Notes under the pieces: generated by a model
Seen by the model: the letters and a program-made list of their open reading frames with translations, nothing else
What the model was told of the DNA's origin: nothing
The model's database searches: none
DNA from: Pseudomonas sp. MYb327
GTDB lineage: Bacteria > Pseudomonadota > Gammaproteobacteria > Pseudomonadales > Pseudomonadaceae
Direction: 5' to 3'
Assembly (NCBI RefSeq): GCF_040438925.1
Contig: NZ_CP159258.1
Coordinates: 3,796,001-3,860,000, forward strand
DNA: 64,000 bases
Part shown: positions 16,353 to 26,417 of the stretch, one piece after another
How positions within the stretch are numbered: position 1 is the first letter of the stretch
Layout: every line of letters starts with the position of its first letter
Program-made: the position numbers and the translations under genes

Positions 16353-19300
16353 ATGTCAAAATTCTTCATCGACCGTCCGATTTTCGCCTGGGTAATTGCC
16401 CTGGTGATCATGCTGGTCGGGGCACTATCGATCCTCAAACTGCCGATCAACCAATACCCGAGCATCGCGCCTCCGGCGATCGCCATTTCCGTGACCTACC
16501 CGGGTGCGTCTGCGCAAACCGTCCAGGACACCGTGGTTCAGGTGATCGAGCAACAGCTCAACGGTATCGACAACCTGCGTTATGTCTCGTCGGAAAGTAA
16601 CGCCGACGGCACCATGACCATCACCGCGACCTTCGAGCAAGGCACCAATTCCGATACCGCGCAGGTTCAGGTCCAGAACAAACTGAACCTGGCCACCCCG
16701 CTGCTGCCGCAAGAAGTGCAGCAGCAAGGTATCCGCGTGACCAAGGCCGTGAAGAACTTCCTGCTGGTGATCGGCGTGGTGTCGCGTGACGGCAGCATGA
16801 CCAAGGACGACCTGTCCAACTACATCGTGTCGAACATGCAGGACCCGATCTCCCGGACCGCTGGTGTCGGTGACTTCCAGGTGTTCGGTTCGCAGTACGC
16901 CATGCGTATCTGGCTCGACCCCGCCAAGTTGAACAACTTCAACCTGACCCCGATCGACGTCAAGACCGCCATTGCTGCACAGAACGTCCAGGTGTCGTCC
17001 GGCCAGCTCGGCGGCTTGCCTGCCCTGCCCGGTACGCAGCTGAACGCGACGATCATCGGCAAGACCCGTCTGCAGACCGCTGAGCAGTTCGAAAAAATCC
17101 TGCTCAAGGTCAACAAGGACGGCTCGCAAGTTCGCTTGAAAGATGTCGCCAGCGTCGGTCTGGGTGGCGAGAACTACAGCATCAACGCCCAGTTCAACGG
17201 TGCCCCGGCATCCGGTCTGGCCGTGAAGCTGGCCACCGGCGCCAACGCCCTGGATACCGCCAAGGCACTGCGCAAAACCATCGACAGCCTCAAGCCGTTC
17301 TTCCCGCAAGGGATGGAAGTGGTGTTCCCGTACGACACCACGCCGGTGGTGACCGAGTCGATCAAAGGTGTGGTTCACACCCTGGTTGAAGCGGTCGGGC
17401 TGGTGTTCCTGGTGATGTTCCTGTTCCTGCAAAACTTCCGCGCCACCATCATCACCACGATGACCGTGCCGGTGGTATTGCTCGGTACGTTCGGGATCCT
17501 CGCGGCAGCCGGTTTCAGCATCAACACCCTGACCATGTTCGGTATGGTGCTGGCCATCGGCTTGCTGGTGGATGACGCCATCGTCGTGGTGGAAAACGTC
17601 GAACGGGTGATGAGCGAAGAAGGCCTGTCGCCCAAGGAAGCCACCAAGAAATCCATGGGGCAGATCCAGGGTGCATTGGTCGGTATTGCCCTGGTGCTGT
17701 CGGCGGTTCTGCTGCCGATGGCGTTCTTCAGCGGTTCCACCGGTGTGATCTACAAGCAGTTCTCGATCACCATTGTCTCTGCCATGGCCCTGTCGGTACT
17801 GGTTGCGCTGATCTTCACCCCCGCGCTTTGCGCCACCATGCTCAAGGCGATTCCGAAAGGCGAGCACCACACGCCGAAACGCGGCTTTTTCGGCTGGTTC
17901 AACCGCACCTTCGACCGAGGCGTCAAAAACTACGAGCGTGGCGTGGGCAGCATGCTCACGCACAAGGCGCCGTATTTGCTGGCCTACCTCATCATTGTGG
18001 TCGGCATGATCTGGCTGTTCACCCGCATTCCAACAGCGTTCCTGCCGGAAGAAGACCAGGGCGTACTGTTCGCCCAGGTGCAGACGCCGGCTGGCTCGAC
18101 GTCCCAGCGCACCCAAGTGGTGGTGGACGAAATGCGTGAGTACCTGCTGCGTTCGGGCAAGGACGGCGGTGAAGGCGATGCGGTGAACTCGGTGTTTACC
18201 GTGACCGGCTTCAACTTCGCTGGCCGTGGCCAGAGCTCGGGTATGGCGTTCATCATGCTCAAACCGTGGGACGAACGTAACGCCGACAACAGCGTGTTCA
18301 AGGTCGCGGCCCGTGCCCAACAGCACTTCTTCACCTTCCGTGACGCCATGGTGTTTGCCTTCGCGCCACCGGCAGTACTGGAGTTGGGTAACGCTACCGG
18401 TTTCGACGTGTTCCTTCAGGACCGCGCCGGTATCGGTCACGAGAAGCTGATGGAAGCGCGTAACCAGTTCCTGGGCATGGCCGCGCAAAGCAAGATCCTG
18501 ACACAGGTGCGTCCGAACGGCCTGAACGACGAACCGCAATACCAACTGGAAATCGACGACGAGAAGGCCAGTGCCCTGGGCATTACCATCGCCGACATCA
18601 ACAACACTCTGTCGATTGCGTTGGGCAGTAGCTACGTCAACGACTTCATCGACCGCGGTCGTGTGAAGAAGGTGTACGTGCAAGGCCAGCCTGGCGCACG
18701 CATGAGCCCTGAAGACCTGAAGAAGTGGTACGTGCGCAACAGCGTCGGCACCATGGTTCCGTTCTCGGCGTTCGCCAAGGGTGAGTGGATTTACGGCTCA
18801 CCGAAACTGGCCCGTTACAACGGCGTGGAAGCGATGGAAATCCTCGGCGCCCCGGCTCCGGGTTACTCCACTGGTGAAGCGATGGCCGAAGTCGAAGCCA
18901 TTGCCAAGAAACTGCCGGCCGGTGTTGGCATTTCCTGGACTGGCCTGTCGTACGAGGAACGTTTGTCCGGTTCGCAAGCGCCAGCGCTCTACGCTCTGTC
19001 GCTGCTGATGGTGTTCCTGTGTCTGGCGGCGCTGTATGAGAGCTGGTCGATTCCGATCGCGGTGATGTTGGTGGTGCCGCTGGGGATCATCGGTGCGCTG
19101 ATGGCCACCAGCCTGCGCGGCCTGTCCAACGACGTGTACTTCCAAGTGGGCTTGTTGACGACCATCGGTCTGGCGGCGAAAAACGCCATCCTGATCGTCG
19201 AGTTCGCCAAGGAACTGCACGAGCAAGGGCGCAGCCTGCGCGATGCGGCGATTGAAGCCTGCCGCATGCGTCTGCGACCGATCATCATGACCTCGCTCGC

Positions 19301-19514
19301 GTTCGTCCTCGGCGTGGTACCACTGGCTATTTCCACGGGCGCAGGTTCGGGTAGCCAGCATGCCATCGGTACTGGTGTGATTGGCGGTATGATCACGGCA
19401 ACCGTTCTGGCGATCTTCTGGGTCCCGCTGTTTTTCGTCACTGTGTCGGCCATGGGTCAGCGTAAAAACGTCGACCAGGAAGACGCTATTGAAACTCCTA
19501 AAGAGGCTGGCTAA
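16353..19514 (+). CDS. emhB: RND multidrug efflux transporter
   Basis: A 1053-aa hydrophobe/amphiphile efflux-1 family pump. '[27 protein letters not shown]' forms TM1, and the proton-relay pair is at Asp407-Asp408 in '[16 protein letters not shown]'. Twelve TMs and two large periplasmic loops are evident, and '[21 protein letters not shown]' lies in the C-terminal half. Size matches MexB/TtgB. Exports hydrophobic drugs, solvents and polycyclic aromatics by proton antiport. Its stop overlaps the emhC start. Confidence 0.95.
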   Translation: MSKFFIDRPIFAWVIALVIMLVGALSILKLPINQYPSIAPPAIAISVTYPGASAQTVQDTVVQVIEQQLNGIDNLRYVSSESNADGTMTITATFEQGTNSDTAQVQVQNKLNLATPLLPQEVQQQGIRVTKAVKNFLLVIGVVSRDGSMTKDDLSNYIVSNMQDPISRTAGVGDFQVFGSQYAMRIWLDPAKLNNFNLTPIDVKTAIAAQNVQVSSGQLGGLPALPGTQLNATIIGKTRLQTAEQFEKILLKVNKDGSQVRLKDVASVGLGGENYSINAQFNGAPASGLAVKLATGANALDTAKALRKTIDSLKPFFPQGMEVVFPYDTTPVVTESIKGVVHTLVEAVGLVFLVMFLFLQNFRATIITTMTVPVVLLGTFGILAAAGFSINTLTMFGMVLAIGLLVDDAIVVVENVERVMSEEGLSPKEATKKSMGQIQGALVGIALVLSAVLLPMAFFSGSTGVIYKQFSITIVSAMALSVLVALIFTPALCATMLKAIPKGEHHTPKRGFFGWFNRTFDRGVKNYERGVGSMLTHKAPYLLAYLIIVVGMIWLFTRIPTAFLPEEDQGVLFAQVQTPAGSTSQRTQVVVDEMREYLLRSGKDGGEGDAVNSVFTVTGFNFAGRGQSSGMAFIMLKPWDERNADNSVFKVAARAQQHFFTFRDAMVFAFAPPAVLELGNATGFDVFLQDRAGIGHEKLMEARNQFLGMAAQSKILTQVRPNGLNDEPQYQLEIDDEKASALGITIADINNTLSIALGSSYVNDFIDRGRVKKVYVQGQPGARMSPEDLKKWYVRNSVGTMVPFSAFAKGEWIYGSPKLARYNGVEAMEILGAPAPGYSTGEAMAEVEAIAKKLPAGVGISWTGLSYEERLSGSQAPALYALSLLMVFLCLAALYESWSIPIAVMLVVPLGIIGALMATSLRGLSNDVYFQVGLLTTIGLAAKNAILIVEFAKELHEQGRSLRDAAIEACRMRLRPIIMTSLAFVLGVVPLAISTGAGSGSQHAIGTGVIGGMITATVLAIFWVPLFFVTVSAMGQRKNVDQEDAIETPKEAG

Positions 19515-20974
19515 TGAGCAAGTCGCTACTCTCCCTGGCAGTCGCCGCTTTTGTGCTCGGTGGCTGCTCGCTGATCCCTGATTATCAGCAGCCGCAAGCA
19601 CCGGTGGCGGATCAATACCCGCAGGGCCCGGCGTATTCGCCGGCCCAGGCACCGGCGCAGGCCGCTGCCGAGCAGGGCTGGAAGCAGTTTTTCCATGACC
19701 CGGCATTGCAGCAACTGATACAGATATCCCTGGAAAACAACCGCGACTTACGCGTCGCGGCCCTGAACATCGACGCCTTTGCGGCTCAGTACCGCATCCA
19801 GCGCGCCGACCTGTACCCGGCCATTTCCGCCAATGGCACTGGCAGTCGTCAGCGCCTGCCGGCCGACGCTTCGCAAACCGGCGAGGCAGGGATCAGCAGT
19901 TCCTACTCGGCCACCGTCGGCATCAGCGCCTATGAACTCGACCTGTTCGGTCGGGTTCGCAGCCTGAGCGAAGAAGCCCTGCAAAAGTACTTCGCCACTG
20001 AAGAAGGTCGCCGCAGCACCCAGATCAGCCTGGTGGCCAGCGTGGCCAATGCCTACCTGACCTGGCAGGCCGACAAGGAACTGCTGAAGCTGACCCAGGA
20101 CACCCTCGGTGCGTTCGAGGAGAGCTACAAGCTCACCGCCCGTAGCAACGAAGTGGGTGTGGCCTCGGCGCTGGACCTGGCGCAGTCGCGCACCTCGGTG
20201 GAAAACGCCCGTGCGCAACTGGCCAAGTACACCCGCCAGGTCGCCCAGGACGAGAACAGCCTGGTGCTGCTGCTCGGCACCGGCATTCCGGCCAATCTTC
20301 AAGCGGCCAAACCGCTGGCAGACGATCTACTGGCCGAAGTGCCACCTGGCCTGCCGTCCGACTTGCTGCAACGTCGTCCGGATATCCTGCAAGCCGAATA
20401 CAACCTCAAGGCTGCCAACGCCAACATCGGCGCCGCACGGGCCGCGTTCTTCCCGAGCATCAGCCTGACCGCCAACGCCGGTACGTTGAGCCCGGACCTG
20501 TCCGGTCTGTTCAAGGGCGGCTCGGGCACCTGGTTGTTCCAGCCGCAGATCAACCTGCCGATTTTCAACGCCGGCAGCCTGCGCGCCAGCCTGGATTACT
20601 CGAAAATCCAGAAAGACATCGGCGTGGCGAACTACGAGAAGTCCATTCAAACGGCCTTCCAGGAAGTCGCCGACGGCTTGGCCGCACGGCAGACTTATGT
20701 CCAACAATTGCAGGCGCAAGCCGACTTCGTCAGCGCCAACCAGGACTACTACCGTTTGGCTGAGCGTCGCTACCGTATCGGTGTCGACAGCAACCTGACC
20801 TTCCTCGATGCCCAGCGTCAGCTGTTCAGTGCCCAACAGGTGCTGATTACTGACCGTCTGGCGCAACTGGTCAGCCAGGTCAATCTGTACAAGGCTCTGG
20901 GTGGTGGCTGGAATGAGCAGACGGCGAAGAACGAGCCGTTGAAAGAAGAAGCGCCGAAGATGAAGTACTTCTGA
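19514..20974 (+). CDS. emhC: Outer-membrane efflux channel (OprM family)
   Basis: A 486-aa TolC-like lipoprotein. The signal peptide ends LGGC, followed by two repeats of the outer-membrane efflux domain: '[32 protein letters not shown]' opens the first, '[32 protein letters not shown]' the second. Start and preceding stop share TAATG. It completes the tripartite pump and ends at a strong terminator. Confidence 0.94.
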   Translation: MSKSLLSLAVAAFVLGGCSLIPDYQQPQAPVADQYPQGPAYSPAQAPAQAAAEQGWKQFFHDPALQQLIQISLENNRDLRVAALNIDAFAAQYRIQRADLYPAISANGTGSRQRLPADASQTGEAGISSSYSATVGISAYELDLFGRVRSLSEEALQKYFATEEGRRSTQISLVASVANAYLTWQADKELLKLTQDTLGAFEESYKLTARSNEVGVASALDLAQSRTSVENARAQLAKYTRQVAQDENSLVLLLGTGIPANLQAAKPLADDLLAEVPPGLPSDLLQRRPDILQAEYNLKAANANIGAARAAFFPSISLTANAGTLSPDLSGLFKGGSGTWLFQPQINLPIFNAGSLRASLDYSKIQKDIGVANYEKSIQTAFQEVADGLAARQTYVQQLQAQADFVSANQDYYRLAERRYRIGVDSNLTFLDAQRQLFSAQQVLITDRLAQLVSQVNLYKALGGGWNEQTAKNEPLKEEAPKMKYF

Positions 20975-20987
20975 TAGCGCTGTGAAC

Positions 20988-21020
20988 ACAAGAAGCCCAC
21001 CGATTGGTGGGCTTCTTGTT
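20988..21020 (+). terminator. Terminator of emhABC
   Basis: ACAAGAAGCCCACC, loop GATT, GGTGGGCTTCTTGT: a 14-bp perfect stem followed by T. Confidence 0.92.
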
Positions 21021-21047
21021 GGCAGCGGGAAAAGTTGTGCTGACTTC

Positions 21048-21138
21048 ATCGCTGGCAAGCCAGCTCCCACAGTATGAGTGTCGTGCACAAATTTTGTGGA
21101 CCACTGTGACCCTGTGGGAGCTGGCTTGCCAGCGATGA
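21048..21138. repeat. REP-type inverted repeat pair
   Basis: Arms 21048-21072 and 21112-21136 are perfect inverse copies (25 bp) of the ATCGCTGGCAAGCCAGCTCC type, with a 39-base spacer. Confidence 0.88.
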
Positions 21139-21176
21139 GGCATACAGGACAGCACAAAAATTACTGCAAATCTTAT

Positions 21177-21191
21177 GTTCGATAATCGCCC
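21177..21191 (+). promoter_or_regulatory. PcaR-type box upstream of the OprD-family porin
   Basis: GTTCGATAATCGCCC is identical to the box upstream of pcaR (33337-33351, other strand) and matches 14 of 15 positions of the box before pcaK. It lies 213 bases before the porin start, oriented toward it. This is the basis for placing the porin in the PcaR regulon. Confidence 0.65.
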
Positions 21192-21403
21192 AGAACCTTC
21201 TTTTAACAATTGAACCATCCAGTACATTCCCCGCACCATCCGACCCACAAAACCAAAAACAACAGGTTCGATGCCATGCTCCCGCGCCCTGCCCCGTCCG
21301 GCTGATCACGTTCGTTTCTCCGAAATAATCCAATGATTTGTCTGCAATCCCACGTTTGCGGCACGCCCCGTTTCATCCCCAAGAATTAGAGAGACCCGAG
21401 CAC

Positions 21404-22663
21404 ATGACGCCTTCTCCCGCGCAGTATTTCGTTCCCAGCCTGATCGCCATTGCCCTGGCCAGCGCCGCCCTGCCCGCACACGCCGAGGAATCCGGTTTCG
21501 TCGAAGGCGCCAAGGTCAACCTGAACCTGCGCAACTTCTACATCAATCGTAACTTCACCAATCCGACCAAGACCCAGGGCAAGGCTGAAGAGTGGACGCA
21601 GAGCTTCATCCTTGACGCCAAGTCCGGATTCACTCAAGGCGTCGTCGGGTTCGGAATGGACGTACTGGGGCTGTACTCGGTGAAGCTCGATGGCGGCAAA
21701 GGCACTGGCGGTACGGCACTGCTGCCGCTGGACAGTGATGGTCGTCCGGCCGACAACTTCGGTCGCACCAACGTGGCGTTCAAGGCCAAGCTGTCGCAGA
21801 CCGAAGCGAAGGTGGGCGAATGGATGCCCGTGCTGCCGATCCTGCGTTCGGACGACGGTCGTTCACTGCCACAAACCTTCCGTGGCGGTCAGATTACCTC
21901 GAAGGAAATCGACGGCCTGACGCTCTACGGCGGCCAGTTCCGCCAGAACAGCCCCCGCGACGACAGCAGCATGGACGACATGTCGATGACCGGCAAAGCG
22001 GCGTTCACCTCGGACCGCTTCAACTTTCAGGGCGGCGAATATCTGTTTAACGAAAAGCGCACCCAGATCGGTGTGTGGAACGCCGAACTCAAAGACATCT
22101 ACAGCCAGCAATTCATCAACCTGACCCACAGCCAACCGATCGGCGCCTGGACTCTGGGCGCCAATCTCGGTTTCTTCTATGGCAAGGATGATGGCAGCGC
22201 CCGGGCCGGCGAGCTGGACAACAAAACCATGTACGGCCTGCTCTCGGCCAAATACGGCGGCAACACCTTCTACGTCGGCCTGCAAAAACTCACCGGCGAC
22301 AGTCCTTGGATGCGAGTCAACGGCACCAGCGGCGGCACTTTGGCCAACGACAGTTACAACTCCAGCTACGACAACGCCCGGGAAAAATCCTGGCAAGTGC
22401 GTCACGACTACAACTTCGTCGCCGTGGGTGTCCCGGGCCTGACCCTGATGAACCGCTATATCAGCGGCGATAACGTGCACACCGGCACGATTACCGATGG
22501 CAAGGAATGGGGACGTGAAAGTGAACTGACCTACACCGTACAGAGCGGTGCGCTGAAAGACCTGAACGTAAAATGGCGCAACTCGACCATGCGCCGCGAC
22601 TACAGCAACAACGAGTTCGATGAGAACCGCCTGATCATCAGCTATCCGATTAGCCTGCTTTAA
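21404..22663 (+). CDS. OprD-family outer-membrane porin
   Basis: A 419-aa OprD-family substrate-specific porin. The signal peptide ends LPAHA; the mature protein begins EESGFVEGAKVNLNLRNFYI, then 'QSFILDAKSGFTQGVVGFGMDVLGLYSVKLDGG', the usual 'RSDDGRSLPQTFRGGQI' loop, and a C-terminal 'NRLIISYPISLL' strand. The family forms 18-stranded monomeric channels for amino acids or aromatic and organic acids. The ATG at 21404 is preferred over the longer frame because it starts the signal peptide. Because of the PcaR box it may admit 4-hydroxybenzoate or protocatechuate; this is inference. Confidence 0.9.
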   Translation: MTPSPAQYFVPSLIAIALASAALPAHAEESGFVEGAKVNLNLRNFYINRNFTNPTKTQGKAEEWTQSFILDAKSGFTQGVVGFGMDVLGLYSVKLDGGKGTGGTALLPLDSDGRPADNFGRTNVAFKAKLSQTEAKVGEWMPVLPILRSDDGRSLPQTFRGGQITSKEIDGLTLYGGQFRQNSPRDDSSMDDMSMTGKAAFTSDRFNFQGGEYLFNEKRTQIGVWNAELKDIYSQQFINLTHSQPIGAWTLGANLGFFYGKDDGSARAGELDNKTMYGLLSAKYGGNTFYVGLQKLTGDSPWMRVNGTSGGTLANDSYNSSYDNAREKSWQVRHDYNFVAVGVPGLTLMNRYISGDNVHTGTITDGKEWGRESELTYTVQSGALKDLNVKWRNSTMRRDYSNNEFDENRLIISYPISLL

Positions 22664-22676
22664 ACCTCAACTTGAA

Positions 22677-22713
22677 AAAACCGCATCGTGTGTTATTCCA
22701 CGATGCGGTTTTC
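22677..22713 (+). terminator. Terminator after the porin gene
   Basis: AAACCGCATCGTG and CACGATGCGGTTT form a 13-bp stem with an 8-base loop, followed by TCT. Confidence 0.88.
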
Positions 22714-22811
22714 TGTAACAAGCTTTTCTCACACGTCTTACACCCGCTACGAAAACAACACGCCTGCTTCATGCCCATCTCAAACAAAAAAACGACGTAA
22801 CTTTAACCGCT

Positions 22812-23327
22812 TTAATCCGCAATATTTAACGAGAACGCGTTACATCTAAAATTAGTTTCCTTACCTCCATCCTGCACACTACCTTTGAAGCTAAACGACA
22901 TTTGACCATCAATTGAGTTTTCTGTAGCTTCCCTAATGGTTAACGTACCCACCGGATTAAAACTCTCCGGAGTTTGAATACCCTCCAACTTAAACCTGAT
23001 ATTCACTTCAGTAAGCGCATCTGAAATAGCATAAGCTTTACCCGTCTCCAGTTCATCACCAGAGATACGCAAGTATCCCTTTTCATACGTGACATCCAAA
23101 AAGAACCCAACCACATCTGGATTCTTTCTACTCCAGATAAAATCCAGGGATTTCGACTCAATCGTTTCGACAAACTCACCGCCCACTGTGATATCTACGT
23201 GCATTCTCCCTTTAACAGGCACCAACGGAACCTCTCTTCCGGACAAAATAACTTTCACAGGCTTGCCATCCTCATAAACAACCCGCTCATCTTCACCAAC
23301 GCTCAACTTACCGGCCTTAGCACTCAT
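22812..23327 (-). CDS. Hypothetical protein, AT-rich orphan
   Basis: A 171-aa soluble beta-rich protein with no signal peptide; I do not recognise a family. Features: 'SVGEDERVVYEDGKPVKVILSGREVPLVPVKG' and repeated strand-like segments ('IREATENSIDGQMSFSFKG'). Starting at 23327 is preferred because GGAGG lies five bases upstream; an ATG five codons earlier has a worse-placed site. Its base composition is clearly more AT-rich than its neighbours, and it sits between an intact porin gene and a porin relic. Recent acquisition is likely. No partner gene is adjacent. Confidence 0.6.
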   Translation of the reverse strand: MSAKAGKLSVGEDERVVYEDGKPVKVILSGREVPLVPVKGRMHVDITVGGEFVETIESKSLDFIWSRKNPDVVGFFLDVTYEKGYLRISGDELETGKAYAISDALTEVNIRFKLEGIQTPESFNPVGTLTIREATENSIDGQMSFSFKGSVQDGGKETNFRCNAFSLNIAD

Positions 23328-23524
23328 CACAGCCTCCGACATTTAAAAAATCAAACTTCCTTAAACACCAGAAAACTTTAATACCAACGACCCCCTCAAA
23401 CAACTGGCATATATGACAGGTTGACATTCAATATATCCATGCGCACTTTGAACGGTTGCACATTGCAAAACCTTCAAATAACTTTTCAAAGTAAACGTTA
23501 TTGCCAACCGAGGTAATGTGGACG

Positions 23525-23640
23525 GAGGACATGCTCCACGCTCAGCGGTGGAAAGGATTGGGGGGGGGGGGTGAAATTGGGGGCTACACCGAACAGAGCG
23601 GCGCGCTGGAGGACTTGAACCAAATTCGATGAGAACGCCG
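23525..23640 (+). pseudogene. Decayed 3' fragment of an OprD-family porin gene
   Basis: The stretch aligns with the 3' part of the intact porin. GGCTACACCGAACAGAGCGG, then CGCGCTGGAGGACTTGAACC, matches the porin's TACACCGTACAGAGCGGTGC, GCTGAAAGACCTGAAC. TTCGATGAGAAC and GTGGAAAGGATTGG also match the porin's TTCGATGAGAAC and GATGGCAAGGAATGG. Deletions and a run of 12 G (23560-23571) break the frame. It is a remnant, 0.9 kb downstream of the intact gene and on the same strand. Confidence 0.7.
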
Positions 23641-23675
23641 AAGGCAGCCTCAGCATTGACGCAGTATCAACGGCC

Positions 23676-23772
23676 GCTTCGCCGGCAAGCCGGCGTCTAC
23701 CGGCATCGTGGATGGCTGCGAATTGTGAGTTCGCAGCCATCCATTGTGTAGGCGCTGGCTTGCCAGCGAAGG
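23676..23772. repeat. REP pair enclosing a strong hairpin
   Basis: Outer REP arms (CGCCGGCAAGCCGGCGTCTAC and GTAGGCGCTGGCTTGCCAGCG) flank a perfect 13-bp hairpin, GGATGGCTGCGAA (23710-23722) with TTCGCAGCCATCC (23730-23742) and a 7-base loop. It lies downstream of pcaC on its strand. Confidence 0.75.
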
Positions 23773-23801
23773 CGTCCGTTAAATCAACGAAAAATCACGG
23801 A

Positions 23802-24194
23802 TCACTCCCGCGATTCAACCCCCAACTCATCCCACACCGACTCAGCCAGGTGGAACGTTGCGTTGGCCGCGGGAATGCCGCAGTAGATCGCACTCTGCAT
23901 GATCACTTCCTTGATCTCCCCACGGCTCACGCCGTTGTTGGCGGCGGCGCGCAGGTGCAGTTTGAGTTCACCCTCGCGGTTCATGCCGATCAACATGGCG
24001 ATGGTGATCAGGCTGCGGGTATGGCGCGGCAGGCCCGGACGGGTCCAGATGTCACCCCAGGCGTGGCGGGTGATCATTTCCTGGAACTCCGAGTTGAACT
24101 CGGTCAGGGTGGTCAGGCTACGGTCGACATGGGCGTCGCCCAGCACCGCGCGACGGACGTTCATGCCCTCGTCGTAACGTTGTTTCTCGTCCAC
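23802..24194 (-). CDS. pcaC: 4-carboxymuconolactone decarboxylase
   Basis: A 130-aa protein of the carboxymuconolactone decarboxylase family, converting 4-carboxymuconolactone to 3-oxoadipate enol-lactone. 'MNVRRAVLGDAHVDRSLTTLTEFNSEFQEMITRHAWGDIWTRPGL' and 'RSLITIAMLIGMNREGELKLHLRAAANNGVSRGEIKEVIMQSAIYCGIPAAN' are typical. I start it at GTG 24194, which gives the family length and has AAGGGGA upstream; the longer frame runs into pcaD. It is the last gene of the pca cluster, 10 bases after pcaD. Confidence 0.95.
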   Translation of the reverse strand: MDEKQRYDEGMNVRRAVLGDAHVDRSLTTLTEFNSEFQEMITRHAWGDIWTRPGLPRHTRSLITIAMLIGMNREGELKLHLRAAANNGVSRGEIKEVIMQSAIYCGIPAANATFHLAESVWDELGVESRE

Positions 24195-24204
24195 AACAAT
24201 CCCC

Positions 24205-24996
24205 TTAGTGAGCCAACAAAAACGCCAGTACGCGCTCGCTGAACGCAGCGCCGGCCTGGACGTTGGACAAATGCGCGGCATAGAACTCGGCGTACTCGGC
24301 GCCCTGCACATGCTCCTGAATGAAATGCCCACCGGATGGCGGCGTGACGGCGTCTTCTGTCCCGGCAATCACCAGCAACGGCACCTTGATCGAGGACAAC
24401 TGATCGCGGAAATCGGCATCACGCACCGCTGCGCAATTGGCCGCGTAACCTTCTGGCGAAGTCGCCGCGAGCATGTCGGTAATCTGCTTGGCCGCCGCCG
24501 GGTTGGCTTCTGAGAAATCCGGGGTGAACCAGCGCGCAATCGACGCATCGCGCAGGGCGACCATCGCTGCGGCGCCATCGCGCAACACGGTTTCGATGCG
24601 TGGGTTCCACACCGACGGATCGCCGATTTTCGCCGCGGTGTTACACACGATCAGTTTGTTCAAACGCTCGCCGGCATTGATGCCCAGCCACTGCCCGATC
24701 AGCCCGCCCATGGACAGACCGCAGAAATGCGCCCGCTCGATGTGCAGCGCATCCAGCAGCGCCAGCACGTCGCGGCCCAGTTGCTCGATGCTGTAGGGCC
24801 CCGGCGTCACCAGCGATTGGCCATGACCGCGCGTGTCAAAACGCAGCACGCGGAAATGCTCGGTGAACGCTGCAATTTGCGCGTCCCACATGTGCAGGTC
24901 AGTGCCCAGCGAGTTGGACAGCACCAGCACCGGCGCATCGACCGGGCCATCGAATTTGTAATTCAGTTCGCCATCGGCGAGTTGTACGAAAGCCAC
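24205..24996 (-). CDS. pcaD: 3-oxoadipate enol-lactonase
   Basis: A 263-aa alpha/beta hydrolase that opens 3-oxoadipate enol-lactone to beta-ketoadipate. Nucleophile elbow: 'AHFCGLSMGGLIGQWLG'; the acid residue is in 'VIAGTEDAVTPP' and the His in 'AAHLSNVQAG'. The start is GTG at 24996 with AAGGAG seven bases upstream. It is spaced 11 bases from pcaB and 10 from pcaC. Confidence 0.95.
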   Translation of the reverse strand: MAFVQLADGELNYKFDGPVDAPVLVLSNSLGTDLHMWDAQIAAFTEHFRVLRFDTRGHGQSLVTPGPYSIEQLGRDVLALLDALHIERAHFCGLSMGGLIGQWLGINAGERLNKLIVCNTAAKIGDPSVWNPRIETVLRDGAAAMVALRDASIARWFTPDFSEANPAAAKQITDMLAATSPEGYAANCAAVRDADFRDQLSSIKVPLLVIAGTEDAVTPPSGGHFIQEHVQGAEYAEFYAAHLSNVQAGAAFSERVLAFLLAH

Positions 24997-25007
24997 AGCA
25001 ATCTCCT

Positions 25008-26372
25008 TCAGGCAGTCAACGCAGAATGTTCAGCCACCGCTCGCTCGACCCAGGTACGGGCCTGGCCGAGGTAATGAGCGGGGTCCAGCAGATGATCGAG
25101 TTCCGTCGCCGACAGCTCGGCAGTCACTTGCGGTTCGTCGCCGAGTACCGCGCGCAAATGACGCTGTTCGGCCACGGCGCGTTTGCAGCATTGCTCCAAC
25201 AGGTGATGCGCGGTATCGCGCCCAACCCGTTGCGCAAGGACGATGCTCACCGCTTCGGCGAGCACCAGGCCCTGGGTCAGATCGAGGTTGCGCGCCATGC
25301 GGTCGGCGTCCACTTCCAGCCCGCCCGCGACCAGCAGCGCTTGCTTGAGGCTGCCGGACACCAGGCAGCAAATTTCCGGCAGGGTTTCCCACTCGGCATG
25401 CCACAGCCCAAGGCTGCGCTCGTGTTCCTGGGGCATGGCGCTGAACAGCGTCGACAGCAGGCCCGGCACCCGCGTCGCCGCACCGATCAGCACCGCTGCG
25501 CCGACTGGATTGCGTTTGTGCGGCATGGTCGAAGAACCGCCCTTGCCCGGTGCCGAAGGTTCGAACACTTCGCCGGCTTCGGTCTGCATCAACAAACTGA
25601 TGTCGCGCCCGAGTTTTCCGAGGCTGCCGGCGATCAGTCCGAGTACCGATCCAAACTCCACAAGCCGATCGCGCTGGGTGTGCCAAGGCTGGTCGGGCAG
25701 CGTCAGTTGCAGCTCCTCGGCCAGCGCCTGGGCAATCGGCATTGCCTGCTCGCCGAGGGCCGCGAGGGTTCCGGAAGCGCCGCCGAATTGCAGCACCAGC
25801 AGACGCGGTTTGAGTTCGAGCAGGCGCTGGCGACTGCGGGTCACCGCGCCCAGCCAACCGGCGATTTTCATGCCGAGGGTGACCGGTGTCGCGTGTTGCA
25901 ACCAGGTGCGCCCGGCCAGTGGTGTAGCCACGTAACGCTGGGCCTGGGCGGCGAGAGTCTGACCCAGTTGCGCCAGATCGCTGTCGATCAATTCCAGCGC
26001 ACGGCGCAGTTGCAGCACCAGCCCGCTGTCCATCACGTCCTGACTGGTAGCGCCCAGGTGCACATAGCGCTCGGCTGCGGCGTCGCTCGCGGCGATCTGT
26101 TTGCCCAAGGCCTTGACCAATGGAATCGCCGAATTACCCGCCGTGGCAATCGCTTCGCCGAGGGCGGCAAAGTCGTAATGCCCGGCCTGGCACGCCGCTT
26201 CAATCGGCGCCACCGCCGTCTGCGGAATCAACCCGACCCGTGCTTCGGCCCGGGCCAGTGCCGCTTCGAAATCAAGAATGGCCTGAACCCGGCCCTGATC
26301 GCAGAACACTTCACGCATGTCGCGGGCAGTGAAATAGGCATCGAACAATTGATTGCCCGGTCGCTCGTTCAT
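25008..26372 (-). CDS. pcaB: 3-carboxy-cis,cis-muconate cycloisomerase
   Basis: A 454-aa fumarase/aspartase-superfamily enzyme lactonising 3-carboxy-cis,cis-muconate, the product of PcaHG. The superfamily signature is 'GKGGSSTMPHKRNPVGAAV', and 'HLGATSQDVMDSGLVLQLR' carries conserved catalytic positions. It lies 45 bases after pcaT and directly before pcaD. Confidence 0.95.
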   Translation of the reverse strand: MNERPGNQLFDAYFTARDMREVFCDQGRVQAILDFEAALARAEARVGLIPQTAVAPIEAACQAGHYDFAALGEAIATAGNSAIPLVKALGKQIAASDAAAERYVHLGATSQDVMDSGLVLQLRRALELIDSDLAQLGQTLAAQAQRYVATPLAGRTWLQHATPVTLGMKIAGWLGAVTRSRQRLLELKPRLLVLQFGGASGTLAALGEQAMPIAQALAEELQLTLPDQPWHTQRDRLVEFGSVLGLIAGSLGKLGRDISLLMQTEAGEVFEPSAPGKGGSSTMPHKRNPVGAAVLIGAATRVPGLLSTLFSAMPQEHERSLGLWHAEWETLPEICCLVSGSLKQALLVAGGLEVDADRMARNLDLTQGLVLAEAVSIVLAQRVGRDTAHHLLEQCCKRAVAEQRHLRAVLGDEPQVTAELSATELDHLLDPAHYLGQARTWVERAVAEHSALTA

Positions 26373-26417
26373 AAACAGTCCCTGGAGGCGCGGGCCACTC
26401 GGGCCCGCGGGTATAGA

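Noticed and set aside
16425..18683. 752-aa minus-strand open frame
   Set aside because: Antisense shadow of emhB with the same low-complexity His/Arg-rich composition.
23560..23571. G12 tract as a phase-variation switch
   Set aside because: It lies within a porin relic with no intact reading frame that slippage could restore.
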